Below, one piece after another: positions 1 to 6,022 of a stretch of DNA of 6,837 bases; position 1 is the first letter of the stretch; the number at the start of each line of letters is the position of its first letter. Below the pieces are notes generated by a model. The model worked only from the letters and a program-made list of their open reading frames with translations, ran no database searches and was not told the DNA's origin. Made by a program: the position numbers and the translations under genes. Source of the DNA: an uncultured Microcaldota archaeon (GTDB lineage: Archaea; Micrarchaeota; Micrarchaeia; Micrarchaeales; Micrarchaeaceae); the NCBI GenBank assembly GCA_903858385.1, contig CAIOIN010000135.1:1-6837 (forward strand). The letters are read 5' to 3'.

Positions 1-6
1 ATGTTG

Positions 7-26
7 CTACATTTAACTACATTAAA
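7..26. repeat. Tandem 10-bp direct repeat in the promoter of the CysD-like gene
   Basis: CTACATTTAA (7-16) is followed directly by CTACATTAAA (17-26); the units differ at one base of ten. The period of ten places both copies on the same DNA face, as is usual for operators of ribbon-helix-helix dimers that bind side by side. The repeat also contains the only TATA-like strings upstream of the gene (ATTTAAC and ATTAAAG), so a bound protein would block the core promoter. The repeat is seen directly; the operator role is inferred. More copies could lie to the left of the window. Confidence 0.45.
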
Positions 27-34
27 GGGATACC

Positions 35-829
35 ATGGACACGAAAGATGAAATGCACGCGAACAGCCAGCCAGCCGACGAATTCGGCTCGGACAGAACC
101 AAGAGATGCATAGACCTGATGAGGCCGGAGGTGCGGGAGATGCTCAATTTGCCTTTGGATAAGAAGGTGGCGAAGAGCATAGAGATAATCGAGGAAGCAT
201 TCAAAAAATACAAAAACGTCGGGGCGGGCTTCAGCGGCGGCGCAGACAGCGAAGTGCTGCTTCACCTGACGATGAAGGTAAGGCACGACGTGCCGATCCT
301 GTTCGTCGATACCAGGTACGAATTTCCAGAAACGGCGGGATTCATAGAGAAGATTAGGACCACGTGGGACTTCGAGAGCCTGACAACGGTCAGAGCGGGG
401 AAGGACAGGGTTGAAGAATTCACAAAGAAATACGGCTACGGAAGCCCCGGATTTACCATGGAGTTCAACAAGTACCATAAGATAGAGCCTATGGTGCGGG
501 GAATAAAGACCCTGAACCTAGATGCGTTCCTTGCGGGGATAAGAGGGACAGAGCACGAGGAGCGGGCGAAGGAGTCGATATTCTCACCCAGACACGATCC
601 GGAGCACATAAGAGTGCATCCGCTGCTGTTCTGGACAAGAGAGGAGATAGTAGAGTACCTAAACGCGAACAAACTCGAGCACCATCCATTGTACGACAAG
701 GGGTATACCTCATTGGGATCAACGATCGATACCACACCGAACAAGAATGCAGGGATGCACGAACGAGCAGGAAGAGGAGTAACGAGAGAGAGAATGATGA
801 AAAAACTCAGGGAACTCGGCTACGCGTAA
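35..829 (+). CDS. PAPS-reductase/CysD-like family enzyme (PP-loop nucleotide alpha-hydrolase fold) with C-terminal LGY tail
   Basis: This 264-residue protein has the PP-loop fold of adenylylsulfate/PAPS reductases and CysD, the ATP sulfurylase small subunit. The PP-loop is SGGADS (67-72), followed by FVDTRYEFPET (90-100), close to the family's VDTGYxFPET; AGIRGTEHEERAK (167-179), HIRVHPLLFWT (191-201) and PLYDKGYTSLG (218-228) also match. It should bind an adenine nucleotide in the cytoplasm and act at its alpha-phosphate. The reductase-type C-x-x-C-T after GYxSLG is replaced by S229 and D232, so an iron-sulfur APS reductase is unlikely; adenylyl transfer like CysD fits better, but no CysN partner lies in the window. 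An ERAGR motif (243-247) precedes a tail ending LRELGYA. ATG 53 (Met7) is an alternative start that fits a TATA box at 11-17. A sulfatase-like gene follows after 76 bases. Family confident, substrate unknown. Confidence 0.88.
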   Translation: MDTKDEMHANSQPADEFGSDRTKRCIDLMRPEVREMLNLPLDKKVAKSIEIIEEAFKKYKNVGAGFSGGADSEVLLHLTMKVRHDVPILFVDTRYEFPETAGFIEKIRTTWDFESLTTVRAGKDRVEEFTKKYGYGSPGFTMEFNKYHKIEPMVRGIKTLNLDAFLAGIRGTEHEERAKESIFSPRHDPEHIRVHPLLFWTREEIVEYLNANKLEHHPLYDKGYTSLGSTIDTTPNKNAGMHERAGRGVTRERMMKKLRELGYA

Positions 830-850
830 AGGGGGACAAAATTCCCCTTT
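828..850 (+). terminator. Hairpin beginning inside the stop codon of the CysD-like gene
   Basis: AAAGGGG (828-834) pairs perfectly with CCCCTTT (844-850); G835-T843 and A836-T842 can extend the stem to nine pairs around a five-base loop (837-841). The first two stem bases are the last two of the TAA stop. It is followed by ATT rather than a long T run, so it is not a classic intrinsic terminator. In an archaeon it could be a weak terminator, a 3' end stabiliser or a processing site between this gene and the downstream sulfatase-like gene. The structure is clear; its role is inferred. Confidence 0.5.
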
Positions 851-905
851 ATTCCGATCCCGGCGAGACAAAAAAGGACCTGCCATCAGAACAAACGGCA
901 ATCAT

Positions 906-2093
906 ATGGACGAACCGAACATAGTCGTGGTTATAATAGATGCCTTCAGGCCTGACCATCTCAGCATGTTCGGTTACGGCAAGGAGACCGATGCGAATCT
1001 GAAGAGGATAGCAAAGGAAAGCGTGCTGTTCCGCAATCAGTTCTCGGTTTCCAACGCCACTGCACCTGCAGTGACCTCAATACTCTCCGGACTGCTGCCC
1101 AGCAGCCACGGCGTGATACATCAGTTCCCATATACAAAGCCAGAAGAGTTCGAAAAAGTCGAGAAGATAGGCTTCTGGCTCCCGAGCTACCTGAAAGACA
1201 GGGGCTATGAGACCATGGCCTTCGACTGGATCAGCTTCTGGTTCGAGAAGGGTTTCGACTACTACAAAGAGTCTGAAGAGGAGATAGAGGGATTGTTCCC
1301 TCCGACCAAGATGACTGTGGATCTGGCAATCTCAAAGATAAAAAAGGCAAAGAAGCCATTTTTTGCTTTATTGCATCTGTGGGACACGCATTTCCCGTTC
1401 CCGAACACTCCCTACAAAGGGGGCGGACCCAACGAGGCGGATAAGATATTGGCTGACATAAAGGACGAAAAGCAAAGGGCTTACGTCAACAACCGCATGA
1501 ATGCTGCAAAGCTTTATTCGGTGCAGGATGTCACCAACAAGTACGACGAGACGATAAAGATAATAGACCAGGAAGTTGGCAGGCTGTACGATTTCCTGAA
1601 ATCTGAAAATCTGCTTGAAAACACGATCCTAGTGATACTGGGGGACCATGGCGACATAATACACGAGCATGGTATTTATTTCAGTCACTGCGGACTGTTC
1701 GATGGATCGACAAGGGCACCTATGATAATCAAATTGCCAGGAGTAAAAGGCAAGGAGACGAGCGAGATGGTGCAGAACATCGACATAGTTCCTACAATCT
1801 TGGAATTCCTCAGTGAGAAGACCGCTCCCGTGTTTGACGGAAAATCGCTGATACCACTAATCAATACAGGTGCGAAGGTGCGGGACAGGGTGTTCCTATT
1901 CGATGGCTTGGCGAACGACGTCAGGGCGGTGAGAACGGGCAACAAAAAGCTGATTGTCGCGAAGGACAGCTTCTGCAACCTGTGCAAGTCGAGCCACCAC
2001 CATGGCACAGTAGAGTACGACCTGTCAAAAGATCCCGAGGAAACGAAGGACATCTTCTCCAGCGACTCAGAGCTCTTGAAGTTAATGAAATGA
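906..2093 (+). CDS. Sulfatase-fold (alkaline phosphatase superfamily) hydrolase or transferase with Thr nucleophile
   Basis: This 395-residue protein has the sulfatase core of the alkaline phosphatase superfamily. The N-terminal strand carries the metal-site aspartates (VVIIDAFRPDH, D12 and D17). The nucleophile region is NATAPAVTSILSGLLPSSHG (50-69), where Thr52 sits at the formylglycine position and the CxPxR arginine is missing. Further family blocks are HLWDTHFPF (157-165), LGDHGD (245-250, metal ligands D247 and H248), a following histidine at FSHCG (H261) and the closing VEYDLSKDPEET (369-380). It has no signal peptide or membrane segment. A formylglycine sulfatase is therefore unlikely; a phosphodiesterase, phosphatase or phosphotransferase is more likely. 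An unusual CNLCKSSHHHG segment (357-367) may bind metal. It ends at LLKLMK without the LGY tail of its neighbours. ATG 906 starts four codons before the first strand. It is probably co-transcribed with the CysD-like gene, because no good TATA box fits the 76-base gap. Confidence 0.87.
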   Translation: MDEPNIVVVIIDAFRPDHLSMFGYGKETDANLKRIAKESVLFRNQFSVSNATAPAVTSILSGLLPSSHGVIHQFPYTKPEEFEKVEKIGFWLPSYLKDRGYETMAFDWISFWFEKGFDYYKESEEEIEGLFPPTKMTVDLAISKIKKAKKPFFALLHLWDTHFPFPNTPYKGGGPNEADKILADIKDEKQRAYVNNRMNAAKLYSVQDVTNKYDETIKIIDQEVGRLYDFLKSENLLENTILVILGDHGDIIHEHGIYFSHCGLFDGSTRAPMIIKLPGVKGKETSEMVQNIDIVPTILEFLSEKTAPVFDGKSLIPLINTGAKVRDRVFLFDGLANDVRAVRTGNKKLIVAKDSFCNLCKSSHHHGTVEYDLSKDPEETKDIFSSDSELLKLMK

Positions 2094-2096
2094 ACG

Positions 2097-2109
2097 CGCA
2101 GCATGTGCG
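2097..2109. promoter_or_regulatory. Possible operator: short inverted repeat next to the RHH-gene promoter
   Basis: CGCA (2097-2100) and TGCG (2106-2109) form an inverted repeat around GCATG, touching the BRE/TATA element. Its place just upstream of the core promoter of a ribbon-helix-helix gene suggests autoregulation. Four-base arms are short and could be chance, so this is a weak call. Confidence 0.2.
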
Positions 2110-2121
2110 AAAGTTTATATA
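2108..2121 (+). promoter_or_regulatory. Archaeal core promoter (BRE + TATA box) of the RHH-orphan operon
   Basis: A purine-rich BRE-like CGAAAG (2108-2113) runs into the TATA box TTTATATA (2114-2121). The box is centred 38 to 39 bases before ATG 2156. Initiation 24 to 26 bases downstream (about 2142-2144) would leave a leader of about 12 bases. This is the best promoter in the window, and it gives the two small genes their own transcript, separate from the upstream sulfatase-like gene. Confidence 0.75.
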
Positions 2122-2155
2122 GCGGCGCAGAGACATTTTATGCATAGGTAATATC

Positions 2156-2383
2156 ATGGCAAAAGAGGTATTGGAAAAGCGGAAATACACAACGATAACG
2201 ATACCGACCATACTGTTCCAGAAGCTCCACGAGCAGATAAAAAAGACCGGTTTCTCTTCAGTTTCCGACTACGCAACTTACATCCTAAGGGAAACGGTTT
2301 CCGAGATGGAACTCAGGAAGACGAAGAAGACTGACGTACCCAACGTCATGGAGAAGCTGAGAGCCCTAGGCTACATAAAGTGA
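2156..2383 (+). CDS. Ribbon-helix-helix (CopG/MetJ-Arc-like) DNA-binding protein with C-terminal LGY tail
   Basis: This 75-residue protein shows the ribbon-helix-helix pattern: a short basic strand with alternating residues (KYTTITIP, 10-17), helix one (LFQKLHEQIKKTG, 20-32), the turn FSSVSDY (33-39) and helix two (ATYILRETVSE, 40-50). Such proteins form intertwined dimers that place the strand in the DNA major groove, usually as repressors. A charged linker (52-60) leads to MEKLRALGYIK (65-75). From memory, a widespread RHH family with the 'GFSSVSxYxTYxLRE' core also ends in LRALGY, so the tail is probably a family trait. It has its own strong promoter and is followed after four bases by the 117-residue orphan, forming an operon. 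Autoregulation is likely, and it may also control the neighbouring CysD-like and sulfatase-like genes. The fold is confident; its targets are inferred. Confidence 0.88.
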   Translation: MAKEVLEKRKYTTITIPTILFQKLHEQIKKTGFSSVSDYATYILRETVSEMELRKTKKTDVPNVMEKLRALGYIK

Positions 2384-2387
2384 TATT

Positions 2388-2741
2388 ATGCAAAATGTAG
2401 AAGATATCCGCAAAATTTCCGATGCACTTTGGAAAGATCCCAGCAAGGAGAACTGGGAAAAGTTCTCGAAAGCCCTAAAGGCCGGCATCAAGTCCGAGAG
2501 CGTCAAGTACTATCGCGCAGTATCGAAGAACGGGAAGCCGTCGAACGGAAGGGACATCAAGAGCATGTGCGTCGAGATCCTCGATCCGAAGGAAAAGCTT
2601 GTCGCAAAGGTGCCGATGGTCATGATTAACGACGGCAAGACAATCGATGCAACTGCGTATCTCAAAGGACTGTCCGACTTACGGGAAAAGGAGAAGGAAG
2701 AACTGATGCGTCAGAAACTGTCGGCACTCGGCTACATGTGA
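2388..2741 (+). CDS. Uncharacterised 117-residue protein with C-terminal LGY tail, co-transcribed with the RHH protein
   Basis: I do not recognise this family. The sequence suggests an N-terminal helical region (5-32, amphipathic and lysine-rich), a middle part likely to be beta (roughly 36-80, including KYYRAVSK, SMCVEIL and KLVAKVPMVMI) and a C-terminal charged helix (94-110). The chain ends RQKLSALGYM, the same tail as the RHH protein and the CysD-like enzyme. It has no signal peptide, membrane segment or clear catalytic motif; Cys61 is the only cysteine. It starts four bases after the RHH stop, so the two are translated from one message and are likely to work together. The alternative of a toxin paired with an RHH antitoxin is less attractive, because both members carry the shared tail and the fold does not resemble a known toxin. 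The coding call rests on operon spacing, normal codon use and the shared tail. Confidence 0.75.
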   Translation: MQNVEDIRKISDALWKDPSKENWEKFSKALKAGIKSESVKYYRAVSKNGKPSNGRDIKSMCVEILDPKEKLVAKVPMVMINDGKTIDATAYLKGLSDLREKEKEELMRQKLSALGYM

Positions 2742-2745
2742 CAAT

Positions 2746-3951
2746 TCAATTGAAGATCCTTGTCCTCGGCTTGTCCCACTTGCGCAGCTTTTGCGGATCC
2801 AAGCCCTTTACGAACGATATGTTGGACGGCAGGCCGAAGGCTTCTGCCCTTACATTCTTGCTGTAGAGCTTTCTTGCAGCCTTTTTGTCGCCCTTCAGGG
2901 CAAGGAATATGAACTCGCGCACATTCGCCAGCGACATGTACTGCTGCGATTTAGCGCCCTCGAATCCCTTCGGCAGCATGGCGACGAAAGGAACCTTGAC
3001 TATCTCATCATACAGCATCGTGCCGTGCCCGACGAATCCGTGCTCGTTGAAGGACTGGCCGTGATCGGACACAAGCAGTATCATCTGATCATTACCGAAC
3101 CTCTTCACAAGATCCTTAATCACCTCGAGAGTGTACTTGTAGCACCTCAATGAAGCCTTGTAGTACAGCTTTTTCCACAGCTCAAGAAGTTTTCCATCAA
3201 CCTTCTTCTTCAGGAACGACGTGCACCAGTTGAAGTCCTTTCCGGGCGCGCCTACATACGGATCATGGGGCTCCATGAAGTTGATGAACAGGAAGAATGG
3301 CTCTTTCAGCTCCAGCTTCTTGGAGGTCGACACCATCCTCTTTCCCCCTTTTTCTACGGGCCAGTTCTCTATGAGCTGCGCCTTCAGTTTCTTTATTATC
3401 GCCAATGGCGTCAGCACCGCGCTGGTAGCCACGGCCTCGAAGAACAGGTTCGGATCCTCTCTGAGCATTGCGGTCGATATCTTGAGCAGATCGGTGCCGT
3501 ACATGCTTCTGTATTTCGCTATCATCGGCTTTATCTTCCTTGAGACCTCGACGACGCTCCCGAAGACGTCCGTGAAGTATGATTCCTCGATGAAGGAACC
3601 GAATTCCGTGAAGCCGTACACCGGATGCACGTACGGGTTTGCTGATATCGCGTAGGTGTGGTAACCCAAATCATTCAAGTCACTGACGAAGGTCTTCGAT
3701 TTGAGCTTTATCTTGTCTATGTCCAGGCATTTGATGTTCTTGCTTTCATGTGCGCCATGCCCGCTCGCGTACTTGCCGGTAAAGAGCGATGCAGCCGAAG
3801 GCAGCGTCCAGGTAGAAGGGGCTATGCAATTGTCGAAATAAGTGAAGTTCCCGACCTTCGAGAGCTCCATGCCCTTTGTCCTACTGATGGTGTTGAAGGT
3901 GTCAAGCCTCATGGTGTCCATGACAATTATGGATATGTTAAATTTCTTCAT
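2746..3951 (-). CDS. Sulfatase-fold (alkaline phosphatase superfamily) hydrolase or transferase with Thr nucleophile, second copy
   Basis: From ATG 3951 this gives 401 residues. It has metal-site aspartates D12 and D17 in ISIIVMDTMRLD, exactly as in the first sulfatase-like protein. The nucleophile block APSTWTLPSAASLFTGKYASGHG spans 44-66, with Thr49 at the formylglycine position and no following arginine. FFLFINFMEPHDPY (219-232), LVSDHGQ (293-299, ligands D296 and H297) and GHG (308-310, H309) complete the site. A stretch of about 100 residues (120-215) between the core halves is longer than in the first copy and poorly conserved. The W-T-L-P-S-x-A-S-L-F-T-G pattern is typical of archaeal proteins annotated as sulfatases; with Thr, phosphate-ester or phosphotransfer chemistry is more likely. 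Upstream starts exist at 3966, 4017 and 4044. I chose 3951 because a TATA box lies 38 to 39 bases before it and the first core strand starts immediately. The paralogues are divergent, so duplication is not recent. Confidence 0.85.
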   Translation of the reverse strand: MKKFNISIIVMDTMRLDTFNTISRTKGMELSKVGNFTYFDNCIAPSTWTLPSAASLFTGKYASGHGAHESKNIKCLDIDKIKLKSKTFVSDLNDLGYHTYAISANPYVHPVYGFTEFGSFIEESYFTDVFGSVVEVSRKIKPMIAKYRSMYGTDLLKISTAMLREDPNLFFEAVATSAVLTPLAIIKKLKAQLIENWPVEKGGKRMVSTSKKLELKEPFFLFINFMEPHDPYVGAPGKDFNWCTSFLKKKVDGKLLELWKKLYYKASLRCYKYTLEVIKDLVKRFGNDQMILLVSDHGQSFNEHGFVGHGTMLYDEIVKVPFVAMLPKGFEGAKSQQYMSLANVREFIFLALKGDKKAARKLYSKNVRAEAFGLPSNISFVKGLDPQKLRKWDKPRTRIFN

Positions 3952-3984
3952 GTTGAACCACTGCATCAGGAATTCGCCGTTCTG

Positions 3985-3994
3985 CCTTTTAACC
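3985..3994 (-). promoter_or_regulatory. Likely TATA box for the second sulfatase-like gene
   Basis: On the minus strand this reads GGTTAAAAGG. The TTAAAA core is centred 38 to 39 bases before ATG 3951, matching the spacing at the RHH gene. If used, it rules out the longer N-terminal starts at 4017 and 4044. The match to a consensus TATA box is only moderate. Confidence 0.4.
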
Positions 3995-4045
3995 GTTTTG
4001 GTCTGCTCTTCTTGCATTTTGGTTACAACTAAAATCCTTGGCATA

Positions 4046-4061
4046 CAAACAATAATGTTTG
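4046..4061. promoter_or_regulatory. Perfect 16-bp inverted repeat between the divergent sulfatase-like and kinase genes
   Basis: CAAACA (4046-4051) and TGTTTG (4056-4061) are perfect inverted copies around ATAA. The repeat ends one base before ATG 4063 of the kinase, in its presumed start-site or leader region, and lies upstream of the minus-strand sulfatase-like gene. It could be a dimeric repressor site or a small hairpin over the kinase start. The symmetry is seen directly; the function is inferred. Confidence 0.45.
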
Positions 4062-4062
4062 A

Positions 4063-4599
4063 ATGAAGCTCGTCGTGATCTACGGCCCTCCCGCAGTGGG
4101 GAAGATGACCACAGCCGAGAGGCTCGGAGTGATAACCAAATACCTGGTCTTCCATAGCCATCTTGCGATAGATCTGGTCAGTTCTATAACTCCGGAAGAT
4201 TCTGGAAAGGTGTATTCCGATTTCCTGTTCAGGATAATCTACGAGACGATCGAGTTCGCGTGCAAGAACGGGCAGCCGGGCCTGATAATGACAATCGCTT
4301 ACACCGGTTCGGAGAAGCAGAAGAAACTCCTGAAGCGGCTGAAGGCGTTGGTGGAACGCGATGGGGGGAATATCTGCCCAGTGAAATTATTTGCAAGCAT
4401 GGACGAGCTGAAAAAGAGGGTGGTCAACTCTTCGAGAGATTACTATGGCAAACTGATGAGCGCGGAAGAGCTCGAGGTATGGATGTCAGAAACAGATTAT
4501 CTTTCAAAGATGGATATCTCAGAATCTTTGGAGATAGACAACACTGGCATAAGCCCGGAGGCAGTAGCCGAAAGCATAAAGAGTTACTACCACCTCTGA
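4063..4599 (+). CDS. Small P-loop kinase (AAA_33 / adenylate-kinase-like, uncharacterised family)
   Basis: This 178-residue protein begins with strand MKLVVIY and a Walker A loop GPPAVGKMT (8-16); as in adenylate-type kinases, the residue after GK is not Ser/Thr but the next one is. VFHSHLAIDLV (29-39) matches the 'LFHNHLxVDLV' segment of a family often labelled AAA-family ATPase or shikimate kinase. NSSRDYYGKLMS (122-133) is the likely lid with Arg125, and the end (IDNTGISPEAVAESI) matches the DTTGLSPEEAA ending of that family. It should phosphorylate a small molecule or nucleoside-like substrate using ATP in the cytoplasm; the substrate is unknown. It is divergent from the second sulfatase-like gene across a palindrome and convergent with the aldehyde dehydrogenase gene. 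There is no Shine-Dalgarno, so a short leader or leaderless message is expected. Confidence 0.85.
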   Translation: MKLVVIYGPPAVGKMTTAERLGVITKYLVFHSHLAIDLVSSITPEDSGKVYSDFLFRIIYETIEFACKNGQPGLIMTIAYTGSEKQKKLLKRLKALVERDGGNICPVKLFASMDELKKRVVNSSRDYYGKLMSAEELEVWMSETDYLSKMDISESLEIDNTGISPEAVAESIKSYYHL

Positions 4600-4606
4600 T
4601 CTCTTG

Positions 4607-4625
4607 CTTAAATCACACTTAAATC
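4607..4625. repeat. Short direct repeat in the convergent gap
   Basis: CTTAAATC occurs at 4607-4614 and 4618-4625, eleven bases apart, and fills most of the 26-base gap between the kinase and aldehyde dehydrogenase stops. It gives AT-rich sequence to both converging transcripts and may help 3' end formation. No hairpin is seen. Confidence 0.25.
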
Positions 4626-5990
4626 CTAGGACACTATGACGGATTTTATGTTGGCGAACTCGATCAGGCCGTAACGAGAATACTCCCTTCCTATCCCGCT
4701 TTTCTTTATCCCTCCAAACGGCATTCTTGAATCGGAGTTTGCTCCCCGGTTGACGCATACGGTTCCTGCCTCGATCCGTCTCGCCAAGGCTTCGCCCTTT
4801 GCCACATCGCGTGTCCATATGCTGCCGCCAAGGCCGAAATCCGTGTTGTTCGCCAGCTTTATCGCCTCGCTTTCACCTCTTACTGCCATTATCGGGATGA
4901 CGGGCCCGAAGACTTCTTCCTTAGCCACTTTCATGTTTTTCTTTATGCCAGTAAGTACTGTCGGCTGGTAGAAGCAGCCCTTTTGCCCTATCCTGCTTCC
5001 GCCGTACAGGAGTTTTGCGCCCTTGGCCATGGCATCCCGCACCTGTTCCTCCAATTTCTGGAGCTGTTGCGGATTTGCCAATGGGCCTATCTGCGTCTTT
5101 GGATCGAGAGGGTCTCCGACTACCAACGCCTTTGTCGCCTCGACCACCTTGTTTGTGAATTCCTCTGCGACTTCAGACACGACGATAAACCTCTTGGACG
5201 ACGAGCAGCTTTGACCGTTCGAGGACATTCTGGTCTCAACGGCCTTTTTGCCGGCCAGAGCGATGTCCGCATCGGAGAGCACCACGAACGGATTAGAGCC
5301 GCCCAACTCTAATACGCATTTCTTAATGCTGCTTGCAGCCACCTTTGCCACATCCCTGCCTGCGTCAAAGCTGCCGGTCAGAGAAACAGCATCAACAAAA
5401 CGGCTTCTTATCAGCTTTGGTATTGCGGCGTGGTCCGTTATTATCGTCTTGAATACGTTGTCGGGCAGTCCCGCGCTCCTGAACACGTCCTCTATTGCCA
5501 ACGCGCACATGGGCACGCAATTCGAATGCTTCAGAACCGTGACGTTGCCCAGGGCAAGCGAAGGCAATGCGCACCGCATCACCTGGCTGAACGGGAAATT
5601 CCATGGCATCACCTCCAGCACAAGGCCAACGGGCTCGAACGCGACAAAGCTCTTGTGAAATTCAGTTCTGACGGCCTCGTCTTGAAGCCAGCCCTTCGCA
5701 TTGGCGACATAAAGATCGCAGAGGTCTGCGGATCTGTCGATCTCCACAAGCGAGTCCTTTATGGGCTTGCCCATCTCTATTGTTATCAGCCTGGCGTACT
5801 CCTGCTTCCTGCTTCTGAGGACCTCGGCGAATTTTTTTAGGTATCCTAGCCTAGTGTCTATGTTTAAGTCCCGCCATTCAGGAAAAGCGGCCTTCGCGGA
5901 TTTGCACGCCCCAAGCGATTGGGCGAAGGTAAGCGTTTCAAATTCCTTGTTCAACATCTCAGTTGCTGGATTTATCGACTTTATCATCAT
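4626..5990 (-). CDS. NAD(P)-dependent aldehyde dehydrogenase, succinate-semialdehyde dehydrogenase type
   Basis: This full-length 454-residue member of the aldehyde dehydrogenase superfamily oxidises an aldehyde to the acid with NAD(P)+ in the cytoplasm. Visible elements are SINPATE at the start, PWNFP (129-133; Asn131 stabilises the intermediate), K154 in VTVLKHSN, the Rossmann TGSFDAGR (205-212), the general base Glu228 in LELGGSNPF, the catalytic Cys262 in NGQSCSSSKRF and EEVFGPV in the cofactor site. KHSNxVPMCALAIEDVFRSAGLP and the SC-x-x-x-KRFIV context match the succinate-semialdehyde group (Sad/YneI and archaeal relatives), so that substrate is likely but unproven. I chose ATG 5990; ATG 5987 is equally possible, while GTG 6017 would leave too little room after the TATA box at 6023-6031. 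The gene stands alone, convergent with the kinase and divergent from the membrane protein, and has no evident link to the sulfatase-like cluster. Confidence 0.93.
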   Translation of the reverse strand: MMIKSINPATEMLNKEFETLTFAQSLGACKSAKAAFPEWRDLNIDTRLGYLKKFAEVLRSRKQEYARLITIEMGKPIKDSLVEIDRSADLCDLYVANAKGWLQDEAVRTEFHKSFVAFEPVGLVLEVMPWNFPFSQVMRCALPSLALGNVTVLKHSNCVPMCALAIEDVFRSAGLPDNVFKTIITDHAAIPKLIRSRFVDAVSLTGSFDAGRDVAKVAASSIKKCVLELGGSNPFVVLSDADIALAGKKAVETRMSSNGQSCSSSKRFIVVSEVAEEFTNKVVEATKALVVGDPLDPKTQIGPLANPQQLQKLEEQVRDAMAKGAKLLYGGSRIGQKGCFYQPTVLTGIKKNMKVAKEEVFGPVIPIMAVRGESEAIKLANNTDFGLGGSIWTRDVAKGEALARRIEAGTVCVNRGANSDSRMPFGGIKKSGIGREYSRYGLIEFANIKSVIVS

Positions 5991-6022
5991 ATGACTCACG
6001 GCATAAGTCTTGGGCACCCAAA

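Noticed and set aside
17..744. Open frames opposite the CysD-like gene
   Set aside because: They mirror a gene with clear PP-loop motifs; no promoter or domain supports them.
2156..2741. Toxin-antitoxin module formed by the RHH protein and the orphan
   Set aside because: The order and spacing fit, but the orphan shows no known toxin motif, and the shared tail also occurs on an enzyme outside the pair. Not excluded, just not supported.
3649..3666. LxxLGY (LNDLGY) inside the second sulfatase-like protein
   Set aside because: It is the common internal 'L-x-x-x-G-Y-x-T' segment of sulfatase folds, not a C-terminal tail; the first sulfatase-like protein has LKDRGY at the same place.
3952..4161. 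Longer N-terminus of the second sulfatase-like gene (starts at 4161, 4044, 4017 or 3966)
   Set aside because: From 4161 it would overlap the kinase coding sequence by about 100 bases and cross the palindrome; the added residues do not resemble the family, and a TATA box fits ATG 3951. ATG 3966 remains possible.
5016..5840. Long open frames on the strand opposite the aldehyde dehydrogenase gene
   Set aside because: They lie wholly within a gene with complete catalytic motifs and encode cysteine-, histidine- and arginine-rich shadow sequence without recognisable domains.
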